Notes under the pieces: generated by a model
The model's database searches: none
What the model saw: only the letters and a program-made list of their open reading frames with translations
What the model was told of the DNA's origin: nothing
Shown: positions 7,749 through 16,700 of the stretch, piece after piece
Layout: the number at the start of each line of letters is the position of its first letter
Numbering within the stretch: position 1 is the first letter of the stretch
IMG/VR virus record: IMGVR_UViG_3300005518_000039
Location: 1-25,331 of that record
Strand: one strand, 5' to 3'
DNA from: a virus
DNA: 25,331 nt
Translations under genes and position numbers: made by a program

Positions 7749-8003
7749 GTGTCCGCCTATTTCCTGGCCAAGGCGATTACGCCAGATGCCCCGGATGTGC
7801 CGGACTCGAACAAAGTGGTCGGGCCGCCCCCGGCTGCCCCGGCCCCGCCGCCCCCACCGCCGCCACCGACGCAGGCGGATGTCGAGCAGGGGGCCGTGGA
7901 AGAGCGCAAGACGCTCAAGAACCGGCGCGGCGTGGCCAGTACGATTTATACCAGTCCTCTCGGGATTGCCACGGTCCCGGATACGACACGGCTGGGAGGC
8001 TAG
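7749..8003 (+). CDS. Small proline-rich virion-associated protein
   Basis: An 84-residue protein with a poly-proline tract in the middle (residues about 25-40, including eight consecutive Pro). The C-terminal motif RRGVASTIYTSPLG resembles the RGxASTILTxPLG signature of small proline-rich proteins found near tail genes in podoviruses. Start chosen as GTG at 7749 because GAAGGAGG lies 7-12 bases upstream; an in-frame GTG at 7725 lies inside the previous gene. Function unknown. It may be a flexible peptide that binds a structural partner. The gene abuts the next one. Confidence 0.7.
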   Translation: MSAYFLAKAITPDAPDVPDSNKVVGPPPAAPAPPPPPPPPTQADVEQGAVEERKTLKNRRGVASTIYTSPLGIATVPDTTRLGG

Positions 8004-8195
8004 GTGCACGCCTACCGGGTCGAACTGACCTTTGGGGACGGGGAAGTGCGGGAGCACATGTGCGAGCGTGAGCCGGAAAACTGGCAGGGGTGCTGTCTGC
8101 TCTATCTCGCGAGCGACACGTATCTGCTGGTGCCCTGGCAGGTGTTGCGGCAGGTGGGTGTCTCCCCGGCCGTGTTGCCGGAAGCGGGAGGCTAG
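8004..8195 (+). CDS. Small hypothetical protein between tail genes
   Basis: A 63-residue protein starting at GTG 8004, directly after the previous stop, with GGGAGG upstream. It begins MHAYRVELTFGDGE and looks like a small beta-rich fold with two adjacent Cys (QGCCLLYL) and a third near residue 20. I do not recognise a family. Its place in a tight tail-gene row with a good ribosome binding site on each side supports it being real. Confidence 0.65.
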   Translation: MHAYRVELTFGDGEVREHMCEREPENWQGCCLLYLASDTYLLVPWQVLRQVGVSPAVLPEAGG

Positions 8196-11006
8196 ATGCC
8201 GCGTACGGTGCAGGTCTACGGCAATTTCTCGGCCGGCGAGCTGTCGCCCCTGATGCGTGGGCGCACCGACTTTGTGCGCTATCAGCACGGCGCGGCCCGC
8301 ATCGAGAATGCCCTCGTGTTGCTCCAGGGCGGCGTGCAGAAGCGGCCAGGGACCCGCTACGTGGCCACCGCGAAAAGGCCCGATCTGCCGGTGCGGCTGG
8401 AGGCGTTTGTGTTTCGCAGTGCCGATGCCCTGGTGCTGGAGTTTGGCCACGAGTATCTCCGTTTCTACAAAAACGATGCGCAAATCCAGGTCGCCGGGAC
8501 ACCGATTGAAGTGGCCACGCCGTATGCGGTGGCCGATCTCTTTGCCTTGCGGCTGAACCAGAAAAATGACGTGGTCTACATTACGCATCCACGCTATGCG
8601 CCACGGAAACTCCAGCGCGAGAGCGACGTGAGCTGGCCTTTGAGCACGATCACGCCGAACCCGCCGCCGACCACCGAAGCGGGGATCCAGCCTGCGGTAC
8701 GGGTGACCCTCAGTGCGACGGTGGGCACGGTGACCTGCACGGCCAGTGAGGCATTCTGGGTGGCCAGCGATCTGCAACGCGAACTGCATGCGGGCGTGGG
8801 GCGGGGCGTGCTGACCGGGATCACCGATGCCACGGTGGCCACGCTGCAGATTCTCGATGGTTTTAGTACGACGAGCCTGGCGGCGGGAGCCTGGACGCTG
8901 GACGGGTCGCCGGTGGCGCAGCTTAAACCCTCGGACGTTGGCCCGGCGGGCGCCTTGATTACGCTGGCGCTGCGGCAGGTGCAGCCCGGCGCGCCGGACC
9001 TCGTCACCAACGGCACGTTTGGGAGCGGGCTGACCGGCTGGAGCAATTATAGCGGGGGCGTGGTGGCCAGTGGCACACATACGGGCGCGGCTAATAGTGC
9101 TGTGCTGATTGATAGTGCGGCGGCGTTCACCACGGCGGGGGTGCTGCCGACGCAGCTCCTGGTGAATAGCACTGACGGGAGCTCCGGGCAGGTTGCCGGC
9201 GTGGCGCCGACGCAGATTACCCTTGTCCTGGCCGGCGGGACCGACAACGACTTTGATACGGGCGACGCCTACAGCATTACCCAGACCGGCAGTGCCAGTG
9301 CACTCAGCGGGGGCTGTACGCTCTTCGGCGGCACGGCAGGCATCGCCTGGATCGAGCAGGCCCTGGCCACGGTGGCCGGGCAGACGTACCGCGTGACGTT
9401 CGACGTGTCGGGCAATCCCGTCAGTGTCCAGGTGGGCAGTACCAGCCGTGGCGCCGATCTGCTGGCCGAGTTGTCCTACCCGGTGGGCGGGCAGCGGGCG
9501 CTGGTGTTTACCGCCACCGGGGCCACGAGCTATCTCCAGGTGCGCAACAATCAGAACGCCCAGGCCAGCGTCAACAACATCGCGGCCCGGTTGTACGGGG
9601 CCGGCGGCTGGCGCACGAGCGACGTGGGCAAGTACGTCTACGTGCATGGGGGTCTGGTACGGCTGATCGGCTACGTGTCCCCCGAACTGGTAACGGCGCA
9701 GGTGCTGGACCCGCTGAGCACGGCAGACGAAGCGGCGGCCGGGGCCTGGACGCTGGAGCAGGAGAGCTGGAATGCTACCGATTTGTACCCGGCACTGAGC
9801 CGGTTTCACGAGCAACGCTTACTCTTTGCCTCCTCGCCCGGCTTTCCGCAGACCGTCTGGGGCAGTGTCAGCGGGGATTTCGAGAACTTCACCCGCGGCA
9901 GTCTGGCCGACAAGGCGTTTGAGTACACGTTGGCGGAAGCGGAAGGCTTGCTGTACTGGATGCTGCCCTCTGAGCAACTCATGTTGGGGGCGGAAAATGG
10001 ACCATTTCGTATGGTGGGCGACGGCGATGGGCCGATTGTGGCGTCGAGTCCGCCCCTGGTGCGGCGTATCGTCGATCAGGGGACCGGGCCGGTGGAAGCG
10101 CTCCGGGTCGGGCTGAGCGTGCTGTTCGTGCAACGCCAGGGGTCTAAGTTGCGCGAACTGACCTTTCAGCAGGCGTCGTATACCTTTGAGGCCCGCGATT
10201 TGAGCAGCCTCAGCGGCCATCTGTTGACCACGCGCCGGGTGACGGAACTCCTCTATGCCCCGGAGCCGCTGCCCCTGTTGTGGGCCGTGGGCAGCGATGG
10301 CGTGTTGCTTGGCGTGACGTATGACCGCCCGGAGCAGGTCCTGGCGTGGCATCAGCACACCACGCAGGGGATCGTCGAGTCCGCTGCTGTGATTCCCCAC
10401 CCGACGGCCAATGCGTACCAGACCTGGCTGGCCGTGCAACGCACGATTGGTGGCCAGGTAACGCGCTTTATCGAGGTGTTGGATGACGCCATTGTGGGCG
10501 TGGATGCGGCGGTGCGCACGGACGAGCCCACCCTGGCCATGCTGGGGGGCCTGGCGCATCTGGAAGGCGCTCAGGTGCGGGCGGCCTTTGTGCCGGCGAC
10601 AGGCACCCACTGGGCGACCACGCCGTTGCAAACCGTCACCGGGGGCGAAATCTCGCTGCCGGTGGCCAGTACCAGGGCCTATGCGGGCTTGCCCTACCGC
10701 ATGGTCCTGGAGACGCTGCCCCCGGAAATCCCGGGGGCGCCGTCGATTCAGCTGCAAAAGAAACGCTGGGACCGGCTCTTTGTGCGCCTCTATGCCACCG
10801 GCATCGGGCTGGCGATCAATGGCCAACCGCTCCCCTTTCGCCGCACGGCGCAGGCCATGGATGACGGCGTGCCCTTCCTGACCGGGGATATTCAGTTGCC
10901 GCATCTGGGCTGGTCGCTCGATGGGACCTTGACCCTGACGCATGACGAGCCGCTGCCCTGCACGGTCTTGATGCTGGGGGGCGATGTGAGCATAGGGGAT
11001 CAGTGA
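8196..11006 (+). CDS. Tail tubular protein B-like nozzle protein (gp12-like)
   Basis: A 936-residue protein, expected to form the tail nozzle and gate as T7 gp12 does. The N-terminus (NFSAGELSPLMRGRTDFVRY, then GGVQKRPGTRYVA) is the clear signature of this family. Two related modules are seen: ASEAFWVASDLQRE...AGAWTLDG (about 180-245) and RTSDVGKYVYVHGG...AGAWTLEQ (about 473-525). The second is followed by FHEQRLLFASSPGFPQTVWG and GDFENF. Between them sits a jelly-roll-like insert starting NGTFGSGLTGWS (about 272-468), itself interrupted by a further segment. ATG at 8196 follows GGGAGG. The stop overlaps the next start. Larger than T7 gp12 (794 residues) mainly because of the insert. Confidence 0.88.
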   Translation: MPRTVQVYGNFSAGELSPLMRGRTDFVRYQHGAARIENALVLLQGGVQKRPGTRYVATAKRPDLPVRLEAFVFRSADALVLEFGHEYLRFYKNDAQIQVAGTPIEVATPYAVADLFALRLNQKNDVVYITHPRYAPRKLQRESDVSWPLSTITPNPPPTTEAGIQPAVRVTLSATVGTVTCTASEAFWVASDLQRELHAGVGRGVLTGITDATVATLQILDGFSTTSLAAGAWTLDGSPVAQLKPSDVGPAGALITLALRQVQPGAPDLVTNGTFGSGLTGWSNYSGGVVASGTHTGAANSAVLIDSAAAFTTAGVLPTQLLVNSTDGSSGQVAGVAPTQITLVLAGGTDNDFDTGDAYSITQTGSASALSGGCTLFGGTAGIAWIEQALATVAGQTYRVTFDVSGNPVSVQVGSTSRGADLLAELSYPVGGQRALVFTATGATSYLQVRNNQNAQASVNNIAARLYGAGGWRTSDVGKYVYVHGGLVRLIGYVSPELVTAQVLDPLSTADEAAAGAWTLEQESWNATDLYPALSRFHEQRLLFASSPGFPQTVWGSVSGDFENFTRGSLADKAFEYTLAEAEGLLYWMLPSEQLMLGAENGPFRMVGDGDGPIVASSPPLVRRIVDQGTGPVEALRVGLSVLFVQRQGSKLRELTFQQASYTFEARDLSSLSGHLLTTRRVTELLYAPEPLPLLWAVGSDGVLLGVTYDRPEQVLAWHQHTTQGIVESAAVIPHPTANAYQTWLAVQRTIGGQVTRFIEVLDDAIVGVDAAVRTDEPTLAMLGGLAHLEGAQVRAAFVPATGTHWATTPLQTVTGGEISLPVASTRAYAGLPYRMVLETLPPEIPGAPSIQLQKKRWDRLFVRLYATGIGLAINGQPLPFRRTAQAMDDGVPFLTGDIQLPHLGWSLDGTLTLTHDEPLPCTVLMLGGDVSIGDQ

Positions 11007-11464
11007 TGTTCACGGTCACCAGCTTTGCCGTAGCGCATCTGCACCAGATGGACTGGAACGCCGAAGCCCGGACCGGCCTGTTGCGCCTGCCGGACCCCTG
11101 GGCGGTGGTGCGGCTGTGGGCACAGCACCCGGCCTATACCCTGTGGCATGCCGAGGTGCCGCAGGTCTGTGTCGGCTGCGTCGAACCCTGGGGGCGGGTG
11201 GGCGAACTCTGGGCGGTGATGAGCCGTCACTGTGCCACCTGGACGGTGAGCCTGCAACGCCGGTTACTGACCACGATGCAGGGCTTGCTGGAGCGCCAGA
11301 TCGTGACCCGGCGGCTGCGCCGGGTGCATGCCACCGCCCGCAAGCAGGCCCGTGCCTCCCGCCGCTTGCTGCGCGCGCTAGGCTTCACGCAGTGCAGCGT
11401 CTGGCCGTGCTACGGCCCGCAGGGCGAAACGCTGGTGTGGTATGTGCGCTACCACTGGGAGTGA
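11006..11464 (+). CDS. GNAT-fold-like internal virion protein (gp13 position)
   Basis: A 152-residue protein. CVGCVEPWGRVGELWAVMSR, a basic helical stretch (RRLRRVHATARKQARASRRL) and LRALGFTQCSVWPCYGPQGE near the end follow the layout of GNAT acetyltransferase-like phage proteins. The position right after the nozzle gene matches T7 gene 13, which is also described as GNAT-like. The usual acetyl-CoA loop (Q/R-x-x-G-x-G/A) is not evident, so enzyme activity is doubtful and a structural or assembly role is possible. ATG at 11006 overlaps the previous stop (TGATG); a GTG at 11003 would add one residue. Confidence 0.68.
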   Translation: MFTVTSFAVAHLHQMDWNAEARTGLLRLPDPWAVVRLWAQHPAYTLWHAEVPQVCVGCVEPWGRVGELWAVMSRHCATWTVSLQRRLLTTMQGLLERQIVTRRLRRVHATARKQARASRRLLRALGFTQCSVWPCYGPQGETLVWYVRYHWE

Positions 11465-11467
11465 GCC

Positions 11468-12100
11468 GTGTCCTATGCCGTGCAGGCAGTGGGCGATTAC
11501 ACCAAGGCCGTCGGACATTTCTCGCAGGGCATTGCCGCTAGCAACATTGCCGACTACAACGCCGCCGTGGCCCGGCAAAATGCGACGCTCAACCAGCAGG
11601 CCGATGAGACCGAAGCGCAACAGGCGGACTACAACGCCACCATTGCCGAGCAGGATGCCAGTGTCGCCAGCCGGGCGGCGGCTTTTCGCGAGCAGCAGAG
11701 CCGGTTGGCCTTTGCCCGTCAGCAGGGCCAGAACCGGGCGGTCATTGGCGCCAGCGGCGTGACCTATGCCGGCAGCCCGCTGCAAGTCCTCAGCGACAAT
11801 GCCCTGGAAGCCGAGAAGCAGGCCCTGGTGATCCGGTACAGCGGGGAACTCGATGCCCTGGCCAATCAACGCCGGGCCGCCCTGTTCACCTACGGCGGCG
11901 CCGTGAAACGCTGGCAGGGGCGCCGGGCGCTCCTGGTGGGCGAAGAGGAAGCGGCGGGGCAGGAGTACGCCGGGAAGATGGCCAAGATCGCGAGCTACTT
12001 CCAGGTGGTGGGCGATATCGTCTCGGGGGCTAGTGGAGGCGTCGGCATGAGCGGCGGGATGGGAGCGGCGGGCGGCGCTGGCGGGGCGGGAGGAGCCTGA
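11468..12100 (+). CDS. Internal virion protein B-like (gp14-like)
   Basis: A 210-residue, almost wholly helical protein with Ala/Gln-rich stretches (NIADYNAAVARQNATLNQQA, then QQGQNRAVIGASGVTYAGSP). A similar layout with a GASGV segment is seen in gp14-like proteins of T7 relatives, which enter the outer membrane during DNA ejection. The last 30 residues are Gly/Ala/Met-rich and non-polar, suggesting a membrane-seeking or flexible tail. Start GTG at 11468 after GGGAG. It stands between the gp13- and gp15-position genes, which supports the call. Confidence 0.75.
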   Translation: MSYAVQAVGDYTKAVGHFSQGIAASNIADYNAAVARQNATLNQQADETEAQQADYNATIAEQDASVASRAAAFREQQSRLAFARQQGQNRAVIGASGVTYAGSPLQVLSDNALEAEKQALVIRYSGELDALANQRRAALFTYGGAVKRWQGRRALLVGEEEAAGQEYAGKMAKIASYFQVVGDIVSGASGGVGMSGGMGAAGGAGGAGGA

Positions 12101-12104
12101 CCCC

Positions 12105-13778
12105 ATGCCCAACCTGACGCAGTACCTGGCCAATCCCGATCTCTACCCCACCCGGACCGGCGAGCCCACCGGCACAGTGCCGATCCCGGTGGAACCGAGT
12201 CCAACGCTGAATCCCGCTGTCGGGCAACAGTTCGGCGCCGGGCTGGTCGGCGTCGGGCAGAGTCTGGAGGGCCTGGCCAGCAGTCTCAACCAGCGGCAAG
12301 AACTGGCCATGCGCCAGGCCAAAGCCCGCAATACGCTTCTGGCGCAGGATGCCCTGAATACCTATACCGTTGATCTCGATACGTTTGGTGCCCAGGACCA
12401 GCAGAACCCGGACTATACCAACCATGCGCAGCGGGTATTGGACTATGGGCGGCAGCGTATCAGTGAACTGGCACAGCCGATGTCGCCTGGGGCGCGCGAG
12501 TTGTTTCACGTCCATGCCGGGCAGCGCCTGGCCGAAGTCAACCGCCAGGCGTTGACGTTTGCCCAGCAGACCATGCTGGCGCAGGTGCCCCGGATCGCCG
12601 ACCAGACCGATCAGGCGTATATCAACGGCGCCCTGGGAGCCACGGATGACGCCGACCTGGCGCAGAAGACCGTGCAGTATATGCGCAGTATCCAGGGCCT
12701 GGTGGACGCCGGACTGATGTACCAGCCGGAAGCCACCCAGCGCATGCAGAAAGCCCAGGAGGCGGTGGAGACCAAGGGCATGCTGCTCAAGATCGACACG
12801 GACCCTGCGGGCAGCCTGCTGCATCTGGTGGGCCTGGCGCAGGGGCAGCCCGGCCAGCCGGGGTATCCCGTGCCGCCTGAGAGCCATCTGGCGCCGCTGA
12901 TCGAGCATGCCCAGCAGCAACTGCGGAGCCAGGTCACCCTGACCGAAGCCCAGCAGGCCGCACAGCACCGGGTGTTGCAGGACAGCCAGGGCCGGCGGGC
13001 CTCGGAGTATCGGATGCAGATTTATAAAGTGGGGGCCACGATCCCCGAGCTGGTAGGCCTGCTGGACCCGATCAACACCGACCGCCAGACGCAGGCCCTG
13101 GGAGAAGCCGACCACAAAGAGTTGCTGCAAGACGTCGAGCACGTTATGGAGAAAATCCGCAACGACGCCACTAAAGACGTGGACGTGCCGGCGATTGCCA
13201 AGGAAGCCCGCTTACGGATCGATATGGCCGAGACGCCGGAGCAACTGGACCGGGCGCGCGATTGGATTCGGAGTAATGCAGAGAGTTTAAGCTCCGGACG
13301 CTTTCAGGAGTTGCTGACGAAAGTCGAGACCAAACGCCAGGGCGATGATCCGCTGAACGACGATCAAGTCAAGGAGGGGCGGCGGATTATTCTCGCCGGG
13401 GCCTTTCCGGGGGGGATTGTCCCCGCGGTCCTGGACAAGATCGACGCCGGCATCAAGAGCCGCCTCAGTGATGCGGTAGACGCGTATTTCCAGAGTATGC
13501 GCGATGTCCACGACAAGGAAGGCGTCACGGCGATGCGCAGCAAGGCGATTCCCACGGCGCGGACCCTGCGGGATGCCTATTTCCGCGATGAGGGCGACGC
13601 CCGCCGGGCGGCGTTGCCCCCGGGGATCAAAGACGCCAAGACCTACGAGGCAGCTTTGCGGGGCCTGGCGGCAATGCCTGAACTGCCCTATGCCGTGAAG
13701 CGGCAGATTTATCAGCGTATCAAAGAGGCAGGGCTGCCGCATGAAACGCCGGCGCCCGCCGCAGGAAAGACACCGTAA
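12105..13778 (+). CDS. Internal virion protein in gp15 position
   Basis: A 557-residue helical protein. The N-terminus has a Pro-rich lead (about 1-45), then long amphipathic helices rich in Gln, Ala and Leu. I cannot point to a catalytic motif. In T7-like phages the gene between gp14 and the transglycosylase encodes gp15, which forms the periplasmic tunnel with gp16; length (T7 gp15 is about 750) and composition are compatible but do not prove it. ATG at 12105 follows GGAGGAG. The stop overlaps the next ATG (TAATG). Confidence 0.65.
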   Translation: MPNLTQYLANPDLYPTRTGEPTGTVPIPVEPSPTLNPAVGQQFGAGLVGVGQSLEGLASSLNQRQELAMRQAKARNTLLAQDALNTYTVDLDTFGAQDQQNPDYTNHAQRVLDYGRQRISELAQPMSPGARELFHVHAGQRLAEVNRQALTFAQQTMLAQVPRIADQTDQAYINGALGATDDADLAQKTVQYMRSIQGLVDAGLMYQPEATQRMQKAQEAVETKGMLLKIDTDPAGSLLHLVGLAQGQPGQPGYPVPPESHLAPLIEHAQQQLRSQVTLTEAQQAAQHRVLQDSQGRRASEYRMQIYKVGATIPELVGLLDPINTDRQTQALGEADHKELLQDVEHVMEKIRNDATKDVDVPAIAKEARLRIDMAETPEQLDRARDWIRSNAESLSSGRFQELLTKVETKRQGDDPLNDDQVKEGRRIILAGAFPGGIVPAVLDKIDAGIKSRLSDAVDAYFQSMRDVHDKEGVTAMRSKAIPTARTLRDAYFRDEGDARRAALPPGIKDAKTYEAALRGLAAMPELPYAVKRQIYQRIKEAGLPHETPAPAAGKTP

Positions 13779-16700
13779 TGCCACTGATTCCCGCCACGAT
13801 TCTCGCCCAGGTGGAAGCCGAAGCGCAGCGCCAAGGGGTGGACCCTGCCCTGGCCCGCGCCGTGGCGCAGGCCGAATCGGGCGGTAATCCCCTGGCGACC
13901 TCGCCGAAAGGCGCCAGAGGGGTCATGCAGTTGATGCCAGGGACCGCTGAGCGTTATGGCGTCTCCGATGCCTACGATCCGGGCGAGAACATCCGCGGGG
14001 GCGTGGCCTATCTCAAAGACCTGGGCACGCTGTTCCCCGGCAACGCGGCGCATCAGATTGCGGCGTACAACGCTGGCGAAGGGGCGGTGCAGGCGTATCA
14101 TGGCATTCCGCCATACCGCGAAACACGCACCTATGTGCAGCGGGTGTTGCAGTATATGGGTCTGACGCCAGGCAGTGCCGAGGCTGCTGGGCGCGATCCG
14201 GGGATGGAAGCCGACCTGGCCCGCGCCCAGCACCAGGACGATCTCAGCGGCGCCGTGGTGCAGCAATATCAGCAACGCCAGGATACGGCCATGGAAGCGG
14301 ATATTGCCCGCGCTCAGGGACCGGCGCCCGCCCCGGCGCCAGGGGATGCCGCCATGCAGGCTGATCTGGCGCAGGCGCAGGCCAGGACGCCAGCCGCGCC
14401 AGGGACACCGGCGACGGCGATGGACACCGAGTTCCAGCAGGCCGCCAGCACGCCACCGGCCGCCAGCACGCCACCGGCCGCCAGCACGCCACCGGCTGCC
14501 CCGGCGGCAGCGGCAGCAACAGTGCCGCGCCACTGGCTGATGCCTGAGGGTAGTACGCTGGGGCAGGCCGTAGGGCAGACCGCCCTCCAGGTGGTCGGGG
14601 GAGCCCGCGATGCCTTCGTCCATACCATGCAGTCACTCAATCTCCTCGGAGACTGGATGCGGGAGCACGGCATCGGGCCAGGGGAGACATTGACGATCCC
14701 GGTGCCGGAGGTGCCGCATACCAACACCACGGCGGGCGATGTCATCCGGGGCGCGACACAGTTCCTCAGTGTCTTTGTGCCGGTAGCCGGCGAACTGCGG
14801 GCCGTCGGGCTGGCCGGGCATGTCGCACAGGGCCTCGCGGCCGGCGCGCTCACCGATTTTGCGGCCTTTAGCGCGCAGGAGCCGCGCTTAGCTGATGCGT
14901 TGAACCAGCTCCCGGCGCCGCTGAAAAATCCCGTCACAACGTATCTGGCGCATCAGCCAGGAGACACCGAGGCCACGGGCAGGTTGAAGCGCAGCCTGGA
15001 AGGCCTGGGACTCGGGGTACTGACTATGGGGGTGTTCCATGCGGTGGAGAGTCTGTGGGGCCTCCGTACGGCCCGCCAGGCGGCGACGACAGAAATCCAG
15101 CAGGTTGCAGGGCAGCAGGGCGTTGCCCTGACAGCACCGGAGATCGACGCGGCCATGCAGGCCGAAATGGCGGCCGCGCAGGCCCGCAAAGCCGCCGATC
15201 TGACGCAAGCGCAGCAGACGCTGGCGGCGATCCAGGCCGGCGATGCCGAGGTGACCCGGGCGCAACTGACCCGGGCGCAGGCCGTTATCGCCGGCGATGG
15301 CACGGTGGTGCTGGGGCGGGGGCAGCAACCCTTACGCTTTACCAGCGAGCAAGAAGCCGCCACGCATCTGCTGACGCAGCGGGTGGCACGCATCACGGAG
15401 CAGGAGTATTACACGCCGCTCAATGCCTTACGACGGGCGATGCAGGACCGCGAGCCGGCCCCCAACCTGGTAGGCAGTACCGATGTCGGTTTGCAGGGCC
15501 AGCAACTCCAGCCGCTCACGCCGGCGGCCCCCGAGGTGCCGGTAGAAGGGGGCGCGTCTGCGGTGCCCGGTGTGCCACCGAGTGTGGCCCCCCCGGGCCT
15601 GATTGCTCGACGGCTGGCGCCAGCACCCGAGCCGGCGGCGCCGTTGCCCCCGCCGGTCTCTCCGAGTTTCCCGACCGATATCCACCTGGCCGGCGACCAG
15701 ATCCAGGGGCTTCTGTCTCGTGCAGAGGCCACGCCGGCAGCGCCGGCCATGGGGAGTGCCAGCCAGGGCCTGCCAGCGGCCCCGGAGGTGGGAGTGCCCC
15801 GGCGCCTGGCGCGGGCACTGGAACCCGAGCCGCTGCCCACGAGTCAGCCGCTGCCCCAGGGCGCCCTACGCCAGCTCGTGGATGCCCGGACTCCGGACCC
15901 GCTGCCAACGTTTCACGCCTTGCCGGCAGCGCAACTGCGGCAACTGCTCCAGGACCGGGCGCCGATTCCTCTCTCGCCCTTCGTGACGCTGGAAGTCGCC
16001 CCGACTGGCGTACTGCCGGAGGCTGCCAGCCTGGCTGCCGCTGGCGCCGAAGCCGCCGCGCCTCCCGGGCGCTATCTGCATATCAATTTTGGGCAGATGG
16101 CCACCGCCGACGATGTGCGCAGCACCCTGGCCACGGTGGCCGAAATGACCCGCTTGCAGGCCGACACGCAGCGCCGGGGTACCCAGACGATTGCCGATAT
16201 GGTGGCCGCGTCCCAGCAATCGCGCTATCGCCGGCTGGCAGACATTCTGCAGATTCAGCCCGGCACGGTGCTGAAAGCCGAAGATACCTACGCCGTGATG
16301 CAAACCTGGATTACGTCTGCGACCCGGCTGGCCGAACTGCAACAGCGTCTTCTGGCCGGTGAAGACGTGGCTGACGACTATCTGAAACAGTGGATTCTGA
16401 CCGCCAATATCTCGCCGATTGCCCAGGGGGTCCTCAGTGAACCTGGCCGTACGTTGCGGATGCTGGGGGAAGAAATCCCGGCCACGACGCGGGAGTTTCT
16501 GAATGCCTTTACCCAGAAGATTGCCACCAGCCAGGACGCCATAGCGCCGATACGTCCCCCGGCGCTGCCCCCCGCCGCCGAGGCCCCTGGCGGTCTGCGG
16601 CCTGGGCAGCTTGCGCCCCTGCCGACTCCGCCTGAGGTCGGGCTCCCGACCCCGCTACGGCTGGACTTCCCGCCGGGCGAGCGTCCCGGGGTGCCCGTGG

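Noticed and set aside
7623-9815. 730-residue open frame on the minus strand
   Set aside because: It lies wholly opposite the tube A, small-gene and nozzle genes, has Arg/His/Gly/Pro-rich composition typical of GC-rich shadow frames, shows no ribosome binding site I could see and matches no family.
15055-16362. 435-residue + strand frame inside the transglycosylase gene
   Set aside because: It overlaps the well-supported 1648-residue gene in another frame and has low-complexity Gly/Ala/Arg content.
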